Positions 43,839-54,935 of a stretch of DNA of 64,000 nucleotides are shown piece by piece. Under the pieces are notes generated by a model. The model had not been told where the DNA came from and made no database searches. It saw only the letters and a program-made list of their open reading frames with translations. The DNA is from Neoarius graeffei (taxonomy: Eukaryota; Chordata; Actinopteri; Siluriformes; Ariidae). Position 1 is the stretch's first letter. Each line of letters opens with the position of its first letter. Made by a program: the position numbers and the translations under genes. The DNA lies in NCBI RefSeq assembly GCF_027579695.1, contig NC_083590.1, forward strand, positions 16,069,656 through 16,133,655, given 5' to 3'.

Positions 43839-44935
43839 CAGGGCCGTTGCAACAAGGTAGGCAGACTTGGCAATTGCCTAGGGCCCCAGCCCTCGAAGGG
43901 CCCCCACTGCCGAACGACTGGTTATGTATTCAATAGCAATGACAAGTTTTTGAGCGCGGCAGCGCAGCGCCTGACACTTGTTGAAATACCCTAGTTCCAA
44001 GGGGGGCCCCCTAATGCACAACAGTGCCTCCCTACATGCTTTGGCCGAAAAGTGCAATGACAGTCTGTTGTCAACCTCTCAATGCCCATCTCCGTCCAGT
44101 CAAGTGGTTGCAGAGCTCCGCGGCAAAAAAAAAAAAAAAATCAAATATGAAGTGAAATTACCCCTCAGGGAGCCAGAAGAGAAAGAAGAAAAGGGAAGAG
44201 GAAGACAGAAAAAAACAAGACACTGGTAAGTGAGAATGTACACACTCATTAATACCAAGCGGGTCGACAAGCAAATTTGGTAGCTAGCTTACGTTAATGG
44301 TAGTTATCTTGTAGACAGTGTTTATAACAGTGATGTAAACGTTGTCATGCACAACAGGCTTACAAACTTGCAAGGACTGGCTGAAAATTCTAATATGTGC
44401 CACACAAATAGGTGAAAGACTGTCAACTTCTCCCAGATTAACTTATTGTGTTTATCAAAATCTCATAGTCAGAGTTAGTTTCAGCGAGCTGCATGGCTTT
44501 CATCAGAAGTAGCTAGTGTGTCGTGAGCATGAATGGAGTAGGACAGGGGATGGCTCACAAGAAAGCTCTTTTTTACATAAATAGGCTACGTTTGTGACCT
44601 TGGTCGGATATTAATGCAGTAATTCAGCTAAGAAACCCGAACTTTCTGCAAGGAAGCCCTGCTGCGATCAGCACGGCTAATGACTACGACATGGCAAGTT
44701 TGAGAGAACAGTTTTAGACATTTTGCCCATGATTCTAGTTGTGTATTCTTAAATTTTTGTGTTTTTCTATACCTTTTGCACTTTTCTGTGTGTCCTGGTT
44801 CTTATTAAGATTCTTATTCATGTTTGTAATCATTTAATCACCATTTGAAGTTATTTCTACTTGTGTATATACTGTAAATATTTAGTGTTGCGTTATTGGC
44901 ACATTTTATATTACTTTGTCTTATTTTCATATTTG

Positions 44936-44937
<2 letters not shown>

Positions 44938-45001
<64 letters not shown>
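44938..45001. repeat. (TA)n microsatellite
   Basis: About 31 TA units. Its flanks TTTGATTTA and TAAATCAAAT make the whole run palindromic. Further (TA)n tracts at 45,184-45,221 and 45,592-45,648 bracket the SINE. Confidence 0.97.
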
Positions 45002-45003
<2 letters not shown>

Positions 45004-45224
45004 CAAATATGGTCATGGTCATATGCTTTGTTGCATTCTGGCCCGCCTCCTCATTCTCCCTCCAGACCAGTCATGCCCCCTGATTGGCGGAGGAGCGAGT
45101 CAATCACAGTCTCCCCCACAATTTGATTGGTGAGATGCGGTCATGTGACAGAGCGTCTGCTGGAAGTCTCGACAAAACATAAACAAACAGACCAAAATCA
45201 AAGTATATATATATATATATATCA

Positions 45225-45590
45225 TTATCTCATTATCTCTAGCCGCTTTATCCTTCTACAGGGTCGCAGGCAAGCTGGAGCCTATCCCAGCTGACTACGG
45301 GCGAAAGGCGGGGTACACCCTGGACAAGTCGCCAGGTCATCACAGGGCTGACACATAGACACAGACAACCATTCACACTCATTCACACCTACGGTCAATT
45401 TAGAGTCACCAGTTAACCTAACCTGCATGTCTTTGGACTGTGGGGGAAACCGGAGCACCCGGAGGAAACCCACGCGGACACGGGGAGAACATGCAAACTC
45501 CACACAGAAAGGCCCTCGCCAGCCCCGGGGCTCGAACCCAGGACCTTCTTGCTGTGAGGCGACAGCGCTAACCACTACACCACCGTGCCG

Positions 45591-45591
<1 letters not shown>
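45225..45591 (-). mobile_element. Mermaid-like SINE between TA repeats
   Basis: Minus-strand copy from CATTATCTCTAGCCGC (tail side) to the tRNA-like head at 45,591. Both flanks are (TA)n, so a target duplication cannot be separated from the microsatellite. Confidence 0.93.
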
Positions 45592-45678
<87 letters not shown>

Positions 45679-45908
45679 TTTGTCTATTCTTGTGTTTAAT
45701 TTGGTTTGATAATTATTTATAATAATGTAAAGAGTTCATTTATTAAGTAAAAATCGTAAGAATGATTACAATATGTGTGATGTTTATTTATTAAGTCTTC
45801 AGTGGGTAGGCGGCCATAAGGCCTTTCGTCGAGGGGGGGATAATTATGGGCCCCAGATCCCCCTTTGCCTAGGGCCCCCAAATAGCTTGAAATGGGCCTG
45901 CAGGTATC

Positions 45909-46690
45909 CAAACGCATCTTTTCAACTACAACATGAAGTTACAGCTCAAACTAAAAATGTACATTATATTTACCTTCTGTAGGTCACAGAAAAGCATATA
46001 CACTCAGGACCACGGGTAGTCATCCTCAATGATAATTCTCAATGTTTCCCACAACACCTTCGCTTCCTTCAGGACTCTGAATGAAAACGCTCACTCACTC
46101 TCCTGTTCAAATATGCTTGAACCACAGCCTGAACTTCCCGCCCCGTTCCAACATAACTGCATGAATTGGATTGGCTGAGCACTTGCTTACTTGCTTCTGA
46201 CCAATGACAACGCAGAAATCAAATGACTGACATACAACTTAAAGGAAAAGTTAGATTTCACAGTAATCGCACTCGTGCTCAAATCAATTTCTCGTCTTTT
46301 ATATAACAGACCTTTTTAACCATATATCTATTTATTTATTTTTTTTTTTCTGTAAGTAGCGTAACTTATGAAATCGTACATATATTTATTATGTTTTATC
46401 CAAAACATTTTTTACTGACCTAAATATTATAAACTCTTTTTAATACTCTCTTTTTAACAAAACTAATATGCATATACTAATTTTTATGAACTGACTTTTA
46501 AATGTTACACAGGGTTACATAAACCTGAATATAACTGTTCTACTGTTCCACTGTTAGAAAGAGAGAAACTGAAAGCACTTGGACAAATCTGCACTTTGGG
46601 ACAAAATCCACAACTCCATTACTCGAGTGAAAGTAAAGATCCTCCTGGTCAAATGTTACTGCAATACAAGTGAAAGCTGTTCAGTCGAAT
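45909..46690. other. NLR intron, unassigned
   Basis: No coding region recognised. The stretch around 46,560-46,690 (TTACTCGAGTGAAAGTAAAG and similar) resembles a common fish repeat also seen around 63,200-63,300. Confidence 0.4.
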
Positions 46691-46699
46691 TTTTACTTG

Positions 46700-47005
46700 A
46701 GTTACAGTACTGGAGGATTTGCTTTAAAAACACTTCAGCCTTCAAAAATACTTTTTCATGATTCTTTTTGTTTTCTTTTTAATATCAAGGTGTTGTTGGA
46801 TTGTTGCCATGATGCATTTACAGAATCTAATGACTCGGAAACAACCTCCTGAATGCAGTGACTTGCTTGTAGAACCTGTTGGATAGTGTGTAGAATATGA
46901 TACAAAGCCTGTAGAAATGCCGATAGAAATACAATTGAATCGACAAAAGGACAGCGTTTTCTTTGTTGTTGTTGTTTTTAAACACCCCCACCCTGTCAAA
47001 TACAC
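46700..47005 (+). repeat. Dispersed ~300-bp repeat, copy 1
   Basis: Matches 61,600-61,866 over most of its length in the same orientation: shared GGTGTTGTTGGATTGTTGCC, TACAATTGAATCGACAAAAGG-like and AACACCCCCACCCTG blocks. No terminal repeats or coding capacity seen. It could be a SINE-like or 3'-end repeat. Confidence 0.8.
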
Positions 47006-47019
47006 ACAGAGCGCGCGCG

Positions 47020-47059
<40 letters not shown>

Positions 47060-47297
47060 TTTGTGGGTAATTCTATGGATCTGTGATGCCTGCTGGAAGA
47101 GAAGGTCAGGGAGGATTGGGAATCGAGCGGCAGTCATTTGTTTTCACCTGATATATCCAAAACTTGTAGCGTCATAGCAACCATCGCAAAGACATGGACA
47201 AAAAGCCCAGAAACTCCTCCTTACCCGGGCAACAACGATACAGGATTTATCTTGTCGTGTCCTGATCCCCAGATCTTTAACCCAGACACATATAAAA

Positions 47298-48721
47298 CAG
47301 GGGCGATTTCTCAGAGACCACAAGGGAAGCCGAGCTTCCCCTAAAATTCTCTCCCCAAACTGCGGCATCTATGACGTTGAATTCTCATTAAAACAATAAC
47401 TTGCATAACATAATATATGCTCAAGATTGTATTTACGTTCATAACTATCCTGTTATTTGAGTGATGTCTGACGAACTTGCAGTTCGCTACGAGAATCACC
47501 TTTGCTGCCAGGCTGTAACCAGCATTGCCAGATACTGCTGACATTTTCCAGCCAAAATATGTTCAAAACCCACCAAAATGCACTTAAAACAGCCCAATCT
47601 GGCAACACGCTGTAACCTTTCTTATTTCAATGGGCTCTATGGCTGGCAGCCGGGTTTCCATTGCAGTCTATGAGAGGGCTCTGAACAGCCAATTTCGGCT
47701 AGTTGTTATTGGTTAAAATCGACAAAATCGTCACTTCCAGGGAAGCCGGGCTTCTCTGGGACTAAACGAGACAGTGGGAGGGGCAAGAAGCCAGGCTGAT
47801 GAAGGATTATTGGAGGTAGTGAGGAGGGCGGGCTCTGTACTTCGGTGTCGGCGAGGAACACGGAAGTATGATCAGTCCCTAGCGGATGTTGAGAAAGTGT
47901 AGTCGTGTGCCAAAGTGCTGTCCGAATTTCTTTTCATATAAACGTTTCTTCTCATTGATGTCTCTGTACATTACTCTGTAAATAAATGTAAATATTACTC
48001 GTTGTGCTCCGTTAACTTTCATCCATTCTATCAGTTTGATCATTCGTGAATTCACTCGTTTATTTCATTTGTAGTTCAATCTGGTTGTAGGCTAGCTTGA
48101 GCCTTATTGGGATCTGCAGTGCTAGCTGCTAACAGAAATTGGTGAAGTCTCTGGAAGGCACAACCAGCTGGTATGACAGGGTCACAGACCATTTTCTGGA
48201 AAAGGAGCGGAGGGCAGAATTTGTGCATAAATAGTGTGCATCATATCATGTTCATGAATCTGAAGTGTGTATATTGTTCAGTAATGTTAAGAGAATGGTG
48301 GGCTCTGTGTTATAGGTTATACCTAGGTATAATATTCAAGGTTCTGTTTGTTGCATAGCCTACCTGGTTATGAATTTCCAGACTGTGTTGCAGAAGATGT
48401 TCAAGGATGTGTTGCACAGCTGGGTGTTGTGTTAAAGACTCTGTGTTGCATATCAGGGTATGATGTTCAAGGCTCTTCATTGAATAGCCAGTGATTTTTG
48501 GATGTTTGATATTTTTGATTAAGGATATGAGGCACTAGCCTGGCAAGCCAGACTATAACATGAAATGTACAAGCAAAAATACTTTCTGCCACTAGGTAGG
48601 GTTGTCTAGTTCACTGTGCTAATGGGGCACACCTTTCTATGCTTTGATATCCGGCCTACAGGTTTTACGATGAATACGTAAAATGGGCTTCCCCTGTTTT
48701 AAAAACCAACAGCTGCCACTG
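47298..48721. mobile_element. hAT-type element with CAGGGGCGATTTC ends
   Basis: ATATAAAA is duplicated exactly (47290-47297, 48722-48729). The left end CAGGGGCGATTTCTC pairs loosely with the right end, whose inverse reads CAGTGGCAGCTGTTGG. Inside each end is a GGGAAGCC(G/A)AGCTTCCCC-type block (GGCTTCCCCTG at the right). No coding region recognised. Confidence 0.88.
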
Positions 48722-48729
48722 ATATAAAA

Positions 48730-48996
48730 AAGTTGTTCTCCTCCATGCCTTTCCAGGTTTAAATCTGTGTGTCCATGTAGAACGATGTCTGCAGCACCAG
48801 GTAGTTTGAGACATCAGGGAACTCAACGGATGGATAATTTTCCACCTCATAATGAATGAATAACTTTATTTAAACACAATAAGTTGATCAGCAGAGCTGG
48901 TTGGGTCGTGCATGTACAGATACAAATAATTACAAATACAAGACTAAAATATACACAATGTTTAAAAAAGCTTAAAATCTGTTGATTATCTTCACA
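48730..48996. other. Unassigned spacer
   Basis: AT-rich; ACTTTATTTAAACACAATAAG near 48,863 resembles the 3' tail of a LINE in minus orientation but cannot be assigned. Confidence 0.35.
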
Positions 48997-49237
48997 TTAA
49001 AGGATATGGGACATGGATTTTTTTCTGGGTATAATTATATATAAAGGACATAAGAAATGCCATCTAAATCACTGCAGGGCATCAAAAATGTGAAAATCAT
49101 CACATTATTCAAGTTTTTTTATACATCAGCGTAAAACAAAGATTCGTTAATGAGCTAGGTGGTCACGTGACCCGTGACGTAACAAAAACTTTCCAAGGAG
49201 CCAGCACTTGGGAATCTAATGTAAACAGGTTACCGAA

Positions 49238-49431
49238 ATGGACACCATCGACAGTGATATTCCCGATGTTTCACAGAGATGTGAAGTTAGACCTTATCAA
49301 TTCGAACCAATAGCTGGAAATTCACATGAACATGGATCTTGTCTTTACTCTGACGGGTCAGATGATTCTGAGAGTGAAAGTTCATTCAGTCCCCATGAAA
49401 CTGAAAGCGGTCGGCTCGATAACACTTCCTG
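49238..49431 (+). pseudogene. YQFEP-type acidic first exon
   Basis: MDTIDSDIPDVSQRCEVRPY then QFEP, an Asp/Ser/Glu-rich linker (SDGSDDSESESSF), and RLDNTSW at a CCTG/GTAAGT donor. In related fish proteins the RLxNxxW is followed by C-x-C-x2-C in the next exon (P2X7 C-terminal-type zinc module, from memory); no such exon is found in the 200-500 bp after the donor. Open frame and clean donor, but the gene is incomplete. Similar in plan to the exon at 27156. Confidence 0.55.
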
Positions 49432-49923
49432 GTAAGTTAAAAACAATTTTGCTCAAAGGCTAATGATCTGTTGAAAGAAGTATTATTTTTGTATCATACA
49501 TTGAAAGTTCATCATAGATCTAGCTAAAGTCCGTTGCAAGCTAGTTTTTTTTTGCTGATATTTTTCGAGATTGATTGAGATACAATGCTTCCAGAGTCCG
49601 AGATGAAAACATTCAAAATGGCGAAACGAGTCAGAATTATGATAATCAATAATTGATACACCCAAAATTATAATACTAATCCTTACCTCGGCTTTCAGTC
49701 ACTTAGCGAATGCACCTCGTGGTGGCCGTAGCACTTCGGGTTTCACTCCGCTGTCTTGTTCCTGAATTGGGACGTTGGGAACGGCTCCATCTTTAAGTAG
49801 CCTCTTAAATTTGGCTTGGCAATTAATATCGCTCAGTACCTGAGTATTAATGTTGAAAGAATCCTCAGTGAAATGGTCCAAACACAGTTTGTGGGAAACA
49901 GTAGGTGCAAAGTTTTTTCAACA

Positions 49924-50670
49924 GGTGTTCTGTAAAGTTATCCTACCTCTTGGATTTGTCCTACTAAGCCTACTGCGCATTAGTGATGGGAATTTCGGCT
50001 CTTTTTCGGGAGCCGGCTCTTTTGGCTCTTCTTACTATAAGGAGCCGGCTCTTTCGGCTCCCAAACGGCTCCTGAGGTTTTATTTTTGATTTAATTGCTG
50101 CAATTAACTAGTTAATTAATTACATTATTATTTATATTTTATCAATAGGATGTTTTCCATTTTATTTTTTAGTTTTTGTAGCCATTGTAAAGCTTTGTAA
50201 AGTATAGCAGTGTAACAATGTTCTAGCTATAGAAATAAAACTTACCAATTAATACATTATTTTCTCACAAACATAATGCAAAACTGTGTTATATTACCAA
50301 TATAAAATACACAGAAGACATCAACTGTTTATCCTTTATGGCTTTATTTCACACTCGACCTTGAACAAAATGCCACAAAATAAATTAGGAAGTATAAATC
50401 AGGCCTAAAAAACTATGAAGCAAAGTTGGAAATTATTTTAACAAACACAGAACAATGTGCAACAAAATATTTTATTAAATAAAATATTAGACTCCTCTCC
50501 CCTGTGCTCCACAGCTTTAAGCATTACACCAATTTTCGTATTTTCGCAGCTGTGAATGACATCAACCCCCCCAACCAAAAAAAGTAGGCGTACACCATGC
50601 TACTTTTTTTCCTTTGAATGGTAATAGACAACACAAAGACGCAATCGGACAGCAACTTTTTTTGTGAAAG

Positions 50671-50701
<31 letters not shown>

Positions 50702-50812
50702 CACCTAAGGACAAAAAAACTAATTCGGCTCCCCAACTCGGCTCCCACCGAAGAGCCGGCTCTTTGAACCGGATCGTTCGCGACCAACACATCACTACTG
50801 CGCATGCGCAGG
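49924..50812. mobile_element. Partial copy of the GTGTTCTGTAAAG MITE, split by hAT
   Basis: GGTGTTCTGTAAAGTTATCC to TACTGCGCAT (49924-49980) resumes after the hAT with CTGCGCATGCGCAG (to about 50812). It matches one half of the MITE at 26779-26989; the other end is missing. Confidence 0.7.
49981..50797. mobile_element. Non-autonomous hAT (GAGCCGGCTC family), copy 1
   Basis: CTGCGCAT is duplicated exactly (49973-49980, 50798-50805). Ends TAGTGATGGGAAT and ACACATCACTA, subterminal GAGCCGGCTC palindromes on both sides, and a long CT run near 50,672. Copy 2 in opposite orientation lies at 53653-54342. Confidence 0.94.
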
Positions 50813-51216
50813 TGAGCCCACACTTTCCTCAGCTTCGGGTCCTTGGGGAATGCAAAAAAACTTACTCCAGGGCATTTCCCATTGGAATTATTGCAACCAT
50901 AAGCAGCACAATACACCATGATGTTCAATGTACGTTAAAGACTATAAAAACAATTTTCTTGTCATCCACTTCTCCATTCATCTACCCGCTTCTGCTGTGC
51001 CCGAAAGTTTTTGTGACATATGATCACGTGACAGCGGCTCTTCCGGTTGTAGAAAATGCATATCGGAAGTCGAGCAGAAATTATAATCATCACGAATATA
51101 ACGATTTTGCTGAATTTAATAGATAATTTTTTATTTGTTGATGCAATTAATTCATATTTTTAATGGAAAGAAACTGATATAGCATGCATTTATGTTTCAT
51201 GTCCCATATCCTTTAA

Positions 51217-52041
51217 GTTAATTAACAGTTTGCATAACTATTGTCTTTGTATTTAGTTACAGCTACAATATGATCACAATTCTACTAATGTCAAATTTAG
51301 GTGGTAAATTTTTCTTTTATAGGAAAAATCCTTCAGAATGGTTTCTATATCCACTTCTTTTGAGTGGACTTCTTGGTTTTAATAACCTACTTGTTTGCTG
51401 AACACAAACATGGCAATAAGTTCTTGTGCGAATGGATCAGACTCCACTTTTGGATCATTAACCCCTTCTGACTGAGAATGACCTGCATCCGTACAGCTTT
51501 AAATACAATACCTACAATCTAAAAATTTTTTATTGCATTTATTTAAATTCCCATCTGTAACAGGGAGTGATGTTGCATCCCATGAATACACTTTACAGTA
51601 GATTATTAGATTCTAATAGAATAGATGAGCCAAAATAATTGGGGATCTTTTTTAATGGGCCCCGACTCGGTACAAGTATGAATAGGTGGGCTTTAAAGCA
51701 GAGAAAGCTGAGAACCCCTGCTCTACAGGGCCTGGATCTCGATGCGTTTAATGCTGAGAGGGCAGGCCACCTATGGTGGACGGCGTGAACGGCGCCCACA
51801 ATTTGCAGAGGCTGCACTGGTAGCTGATGTAGATGAGGAGGACAGGTTGTTTAATTTCCTCCTGAATGCAATGGCAGACTGAATGATAAGACAGTACTGC
51901 AGTACACACTCCTGTTTTATAATGTTTTTAGTTTTATAATTCATCTTTGCAATATTGCGAGTCATTGTGAGGCAAAAGAAAGTGTTTTGTGTCGGAAACT
52001 CGATATAAAAAGACGTATTATGTACTTGTACCATACGTAAG
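51217..52041. other. Unassigned stretch with one small open frame
   Basis: No element ends identified. A 46-residue plus-strand frame at 51742-51882 (ATYGGRRERRPQFAEAALVA then DVDEEDRLFNFLLNAMAD) is preceded by a CTCTACAG acceptor-like site. Its composition looks protein-like, but I recognise no family, and it may be a terminal exon of an old transposon gene. Confidence 0.3.
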
Positions 52042-52054
52042 TCTTACATATATG

Positions 52055-52427
52055 TCATCTCATTATCTCTAGCCACTTTATCCTGTTCTACAGGGTCACA
52101 GGCAAGCTGGAGCCTATCCCAGCTGACTACGGGCGAAAGGCGGGGTACACCCTGGACAAGTCACCAGGTCATCACAGGGCTGACACATAGACACAGACAA
52201 CCATTCACACTCTCATTCGCACCTACGGTCAATTTAGAGTCACCAGTTAACCTAACCTGCATGTCTTTGGACTGTGGGGGAAACCGGAGCACCCGGAGGA
52301 AACCCACGCGGACACGGGGAGAACATGCAAACTCCACACAGAAAGGCCCTCGCTGGCCACGGGGCCCGAACCCGGACCTTCTTGCTGTGAGGCGACACGG
52401 CTAATCCCTACACCACCATGCCGCCCC
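52055..52427 (-). mobile_element. Mermaid-like SINE
   Basis: Minus-strand full-length copy. TCTTACATATATG (52042-52054) and TCTTACATGTATG (52428-52440) form a 13-bp target duplication with one mismatch. A few bases of the tRNA-like head are missing (GACACGGCTAATCCC against GACAGCGCTAACCAC elsewhere). Confidence 0.95.
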
Positions 52428-52699
52428 TCTTACATGTATGATATTAATTTATGTTTCATGTTTTCAGGGTTTGTCTTGTTCTTCTGTTGCAGACACAAAT
52501 GTTTTTAAAAATAATTGTTGAAATGTTCTTTTGTCTAAATAACTCAATTATACCCCTAGAAAACATATCAGTGGTGCCTTGAACCGTGGACTTGACAACT
52601 TGCCGAAATACCACAAAATTTTAGGGCAAAAGGAAATTCAAAGGGGACAAAAATGTTTTGAAGCCATTTGCCCTGCAGGGAAAAAGGTGACAAAAGTTA

Positions 52700-52832
52700 A
52701 TGTTGAGGCCTGTTATGACCTGAAAAACGGTTTTATTCAAGTTGTGAAAACAGACTTTCACAGAGAACTCATTACAAACACCATTCTTATTTACTTTTAT
52801 TACATCATAATATAAATTTATTACATTATTTT
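52700..52832 (+). repeat. Dispersed ~130-bp repeat, copy 1
   Basis: Matches 63,842-63,960: shared GTTTTATTCAAGT, CTTTCACAGAGAACTCAT and TACTTTTATTACATCATAAT blocks. The 78-residue frame beginning at 52579 reads through it and is not supported as a gene. Confidence 0.85.
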
Positions 52833-53545
52833 GTTTTAATGTCCTTATATAAATTTAATTTTTTTTCCCGTTGACCTTCACAGCTTTTGTTCTTTTCCCT
52901 GCTGTAGCTCTCTGATTTATTGATTTCAGGTCAGACAGGGAGAGACAACACACAGAGTGTAAGGGAAAGAACATGTCCAGTCTGTAAATCGCTGGCACCA
53001 GGAACAAATAAGGAGAGACATCCCAAGTGTCCCGGAAGTACCGGGAGTCTCCCGCATACTGATAGCGGCTCCCTGATGCCCACAAATTAGAGAATATCTC
53101 CCGGAATCTAGAGCAAGCGAGCAAGAGCGTGCACGCGAAACATTAATGTCTGCATAGCGCACAGCACCGGCAATTGCTATTGAGGTATTTCACCCACGTG
53201 ACCAAGTCACGTGACGCAGCCATTTTGGATGGCACGCTTGAGTCCTTCAGTGCAAGGCGGACCTTTGCACATTTTAACAAGAAAGTAAGCTGTGATTTGT
53301 GTTAAATTGGATCTGTCTTTTATCACAAACACTGTACCCAGCCTTGGTATGGAGCCCTGTTTATTTATTTCTGTGTCCCGTTTCTTTCTAGCCTCTGTTA
53401 TTGCGTTTTATGTCTGATGTCTGCTACATGCAACCCTAGACAAATTAACACTGCCTTGTTTCACTGCTCAGATGGGTTAACAAACACTGTCCCATTTACT
53501 TTTTGCTATATATTTTATCAAAATTGCGTTAACTGATAAACTAAC

Positions 53546-54418
53546 CTGAAATGAAATGATCACTGCAAAGTCTGGAGTACTCTGGCTCCCAATCCTGTCT
53601 CTTCACAGCTGCAATCCATTTGGCCCTCTTGTCTGGGTCAGTAGGAAACCGGTAGTGATGTGTCGGTCGCGAACGATCCGGTTCAAAGAGCCGGCTCTTT
53701 GAAGTGAACGACGGAAGCCGGCTCTTCGGTGGGAGCCGAGTTGGGGAGCCGAATTAGTTTTTTTGTCCTTAGGTGCCTCAGAGAGAGAGAGAGACTTTCA
53801 CAAAAAAAGTTGCTGTCCGATTGCATCTTTGTGTTGTCTATTACCATTCAAAGGAAAAAAAGTAGCATGGTGTATGCCTACTTTTTTTGGTTGGGGGGGT
53901 TGATGTCATTCACAGCTGCGAAAATACGAAAATTGGTGTAATGCGTAAAGCTGTGGAGCGCAGGGGAGAGGAGTCGGTGAGGCACCTGAGGAGGGGAAAA
54001 TCAGCTGTGTATTTTATATTGGTAATATAACACAGTTTTGCATTATGTTTGTGAGAAAATAATTTATTAATTGGTAAGTAAGTTTTATTTCTATAGCTAG
54101 AACATTATTACACTGCTATACTTTACAAAGCTTTACAATGGCTACAAAAACTAAAAAATGAAATGGAAAACATCCTATTGATAAAATATAAATAATAATT
54201 TAATTAATTAACTAGTTAATTGCAGCAATTAAATCAAAAATAAAATCTCAGGAGCCGTTTGGGAGCTGAAAGAGCCGGCTCCTTATAGTAAGAAGAGCCA
54301 AAAGAGCCGGCTCCCGAAAAAGAGCCGAAATTCCCATCACTAGAAACCGGTAAAAGGAGCGTCCTGCACGCTGTCCCTGTCTGTTGTGGCAGCCCACAGC
54401 ACAACAAGCAAACACCAT
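53546..54418 (-). pseudogene. THAP-domain exon, split by hAT copy 2
   Basis: From the ATG at 54418: MVFACCAVGCHNRQGQRAG (Cys ligands). After the hAT and its duplicated GAAACCGG it continues with FPTDPDKRAKWIAAVKRQD (conserved Pro, Trp) and SRLCSDHFIS (C-x2-H), ending at a CAG/GTTAGT donor (53545 downward). With the hAT and one duplication copy ignored, the frame is continuous and all THAP signature residues are present. This makes the TGAGG family a THAP-transposase family. Confidence 0.88.
53653..54342. mobile_element. Non-autonomous hAT (GAGCCGGCTC family), copy 2
   Basis: GAAACCGG is duplicated exactly (53645-53652, 54343-54350). Same family as 49981-50797 in reverse orientation but about 130 bp shorter, mainly from a shorter GA run (near 53,780) and a deletion in the AT-rich middle. 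Confidence 0.95.
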
Positions 54419-54718
54419 GGTTATTTATAGAGTGCTTACTGACAAATTAATTTATTCTAGGTGTCTGTAACACGTTTTTTTTTTCAAGCTGGTTCTCCCT
54501 CTCTGTCTGCAGCGTTAGTATGTAGCTTGACGTTCAAAATGGCGGACACCGGGGCGTCACGTGACCCTGTCATGTCAGGTGAAACACCTCAATAGGCGAC
54601 CTAGGCAATTGCCTAGAGCGCAAAGTGTGCCCAGGGGCGCCAAGGGCGACCAAAACCCCACCCAAAAGGAGGGATGGAGTTATTGAATGGAGATGTTACC
54701 AAGTGCATCAGTGGTGTA

Positions 54719-54935
54719 CACTGTTTACAACCACTGTGCTGCCGAACTCTAGTACCGCGGAACACTAGTGTGCCGTGAGAGATCACCAAGTGTACCGTGG
54801 AAAATTATAGAATGACTGTTTATTGTAAATATTGGCAACAGCGTTTTAGTTTCTGTCAACATTTTCTATTGGTGATGTGCCTTGAGATTTTTTTCATTGA
54901 AAAAAGTGCGCCCTGGCTCATGAAAGGTTGAAAAC
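54719..54935. mobile_element. Decayed relative of the CAGTGTTTCCCAACC hAT
   Basis: Shares GTGTGCCGTGAGAG and CTGGCTCATGAAAGGTTG with the ends of 7857-9102 but is only about 217 bp, with the middle lost. Confidence 0.7.

Larger units (their letters stand above)
43839..45900. mobile_element. hAT element with CAGGGCCGTTGCAAC ends
   Basis: CAGGTATC is duplicated exactly (43831-43838, 45901-45908). Ends CAGGGCCGTTG and AATGGGCCTG, each followed inwards by TTGCCTAGGGCCCC blocks. It contains two long (TA)n runs and a SINE. A Lys/Glu-rich frame near 44,120-44,227 ends at a GTAAGT and may be a leftover first exon, but it is not recognisable. A related element is at 53162-55710. Confidence 0.9.
49699..50919 (-). 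pseudogene. THAP-domain gene, split by MITE and hAT
   Basis: From the ATG at 50919: VYCAAYGCNNSNGKCPG (first two Cys ligands), FFAFPKDPKLRKVWAH (conserved Pro and Trp). After the insertions it continues with TVSHKLCLDHFTEDSF (C-x2-H ligands) and KDGAVPNV, the AVP-like motif that closes THAP domains, stopping at 49699. One extra A in an A run near 49,913 also shifts the frame. All invariant THAP residues are present, so it was a working DNA-binding domain. Most likely the element's transposase N-terminus; the catalytic part is missing. Confidence 0.82.
49001..51212. mobile_element. TTAA-flanked DNA transposon B (Kolobok-like?) with two opposed gene remnants
   Basis: Ends AGGATATGGGACATG and CATGTCCCATATCCT are inverted repeats with TTAA on each side (48997-49000, 51213-51216). 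A YQFEP-type exon runs rightward from 49238 and a THAP gene runs leftward from 50919; the two converge. THAP domains are a known feature of Kolobok transposases, and TTAA is their target. A nested MITE and hAT sit in the THAP gene. Confidence 0.82.
53181..54591 (-). mobile_element. TGAGGTATTTCAC-ended DNA transposon, copy 2, with THAP exon
   Basis: Ends TGAGGTATTTCACC and GGTGAAACACCTCA, flanked by AT (or TA with one more base), with CACGTGAC palindromes and CCATTTTGGATGGC / CAAAATGGCGGACACC blocks inside, as in copy 1 at 20986. It carries a THAP exon on the minus strand, itself split by a hAT. Confidence 0.82.

Noticed and set aside
45427-45699. Open frames across the SINE copies (also at 56, 5653, 37934, 52100 and 60756)
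   Set aside because: The same translation recurs in every SINE copy; an artefact of the repeat body.
50524-50795. Minus-strand frame with RERERERE run, also seen at 53,729 on the plus strand
   Set aside because: Comes from the GA/CT run of the GAGCCGGCTC hAT family.
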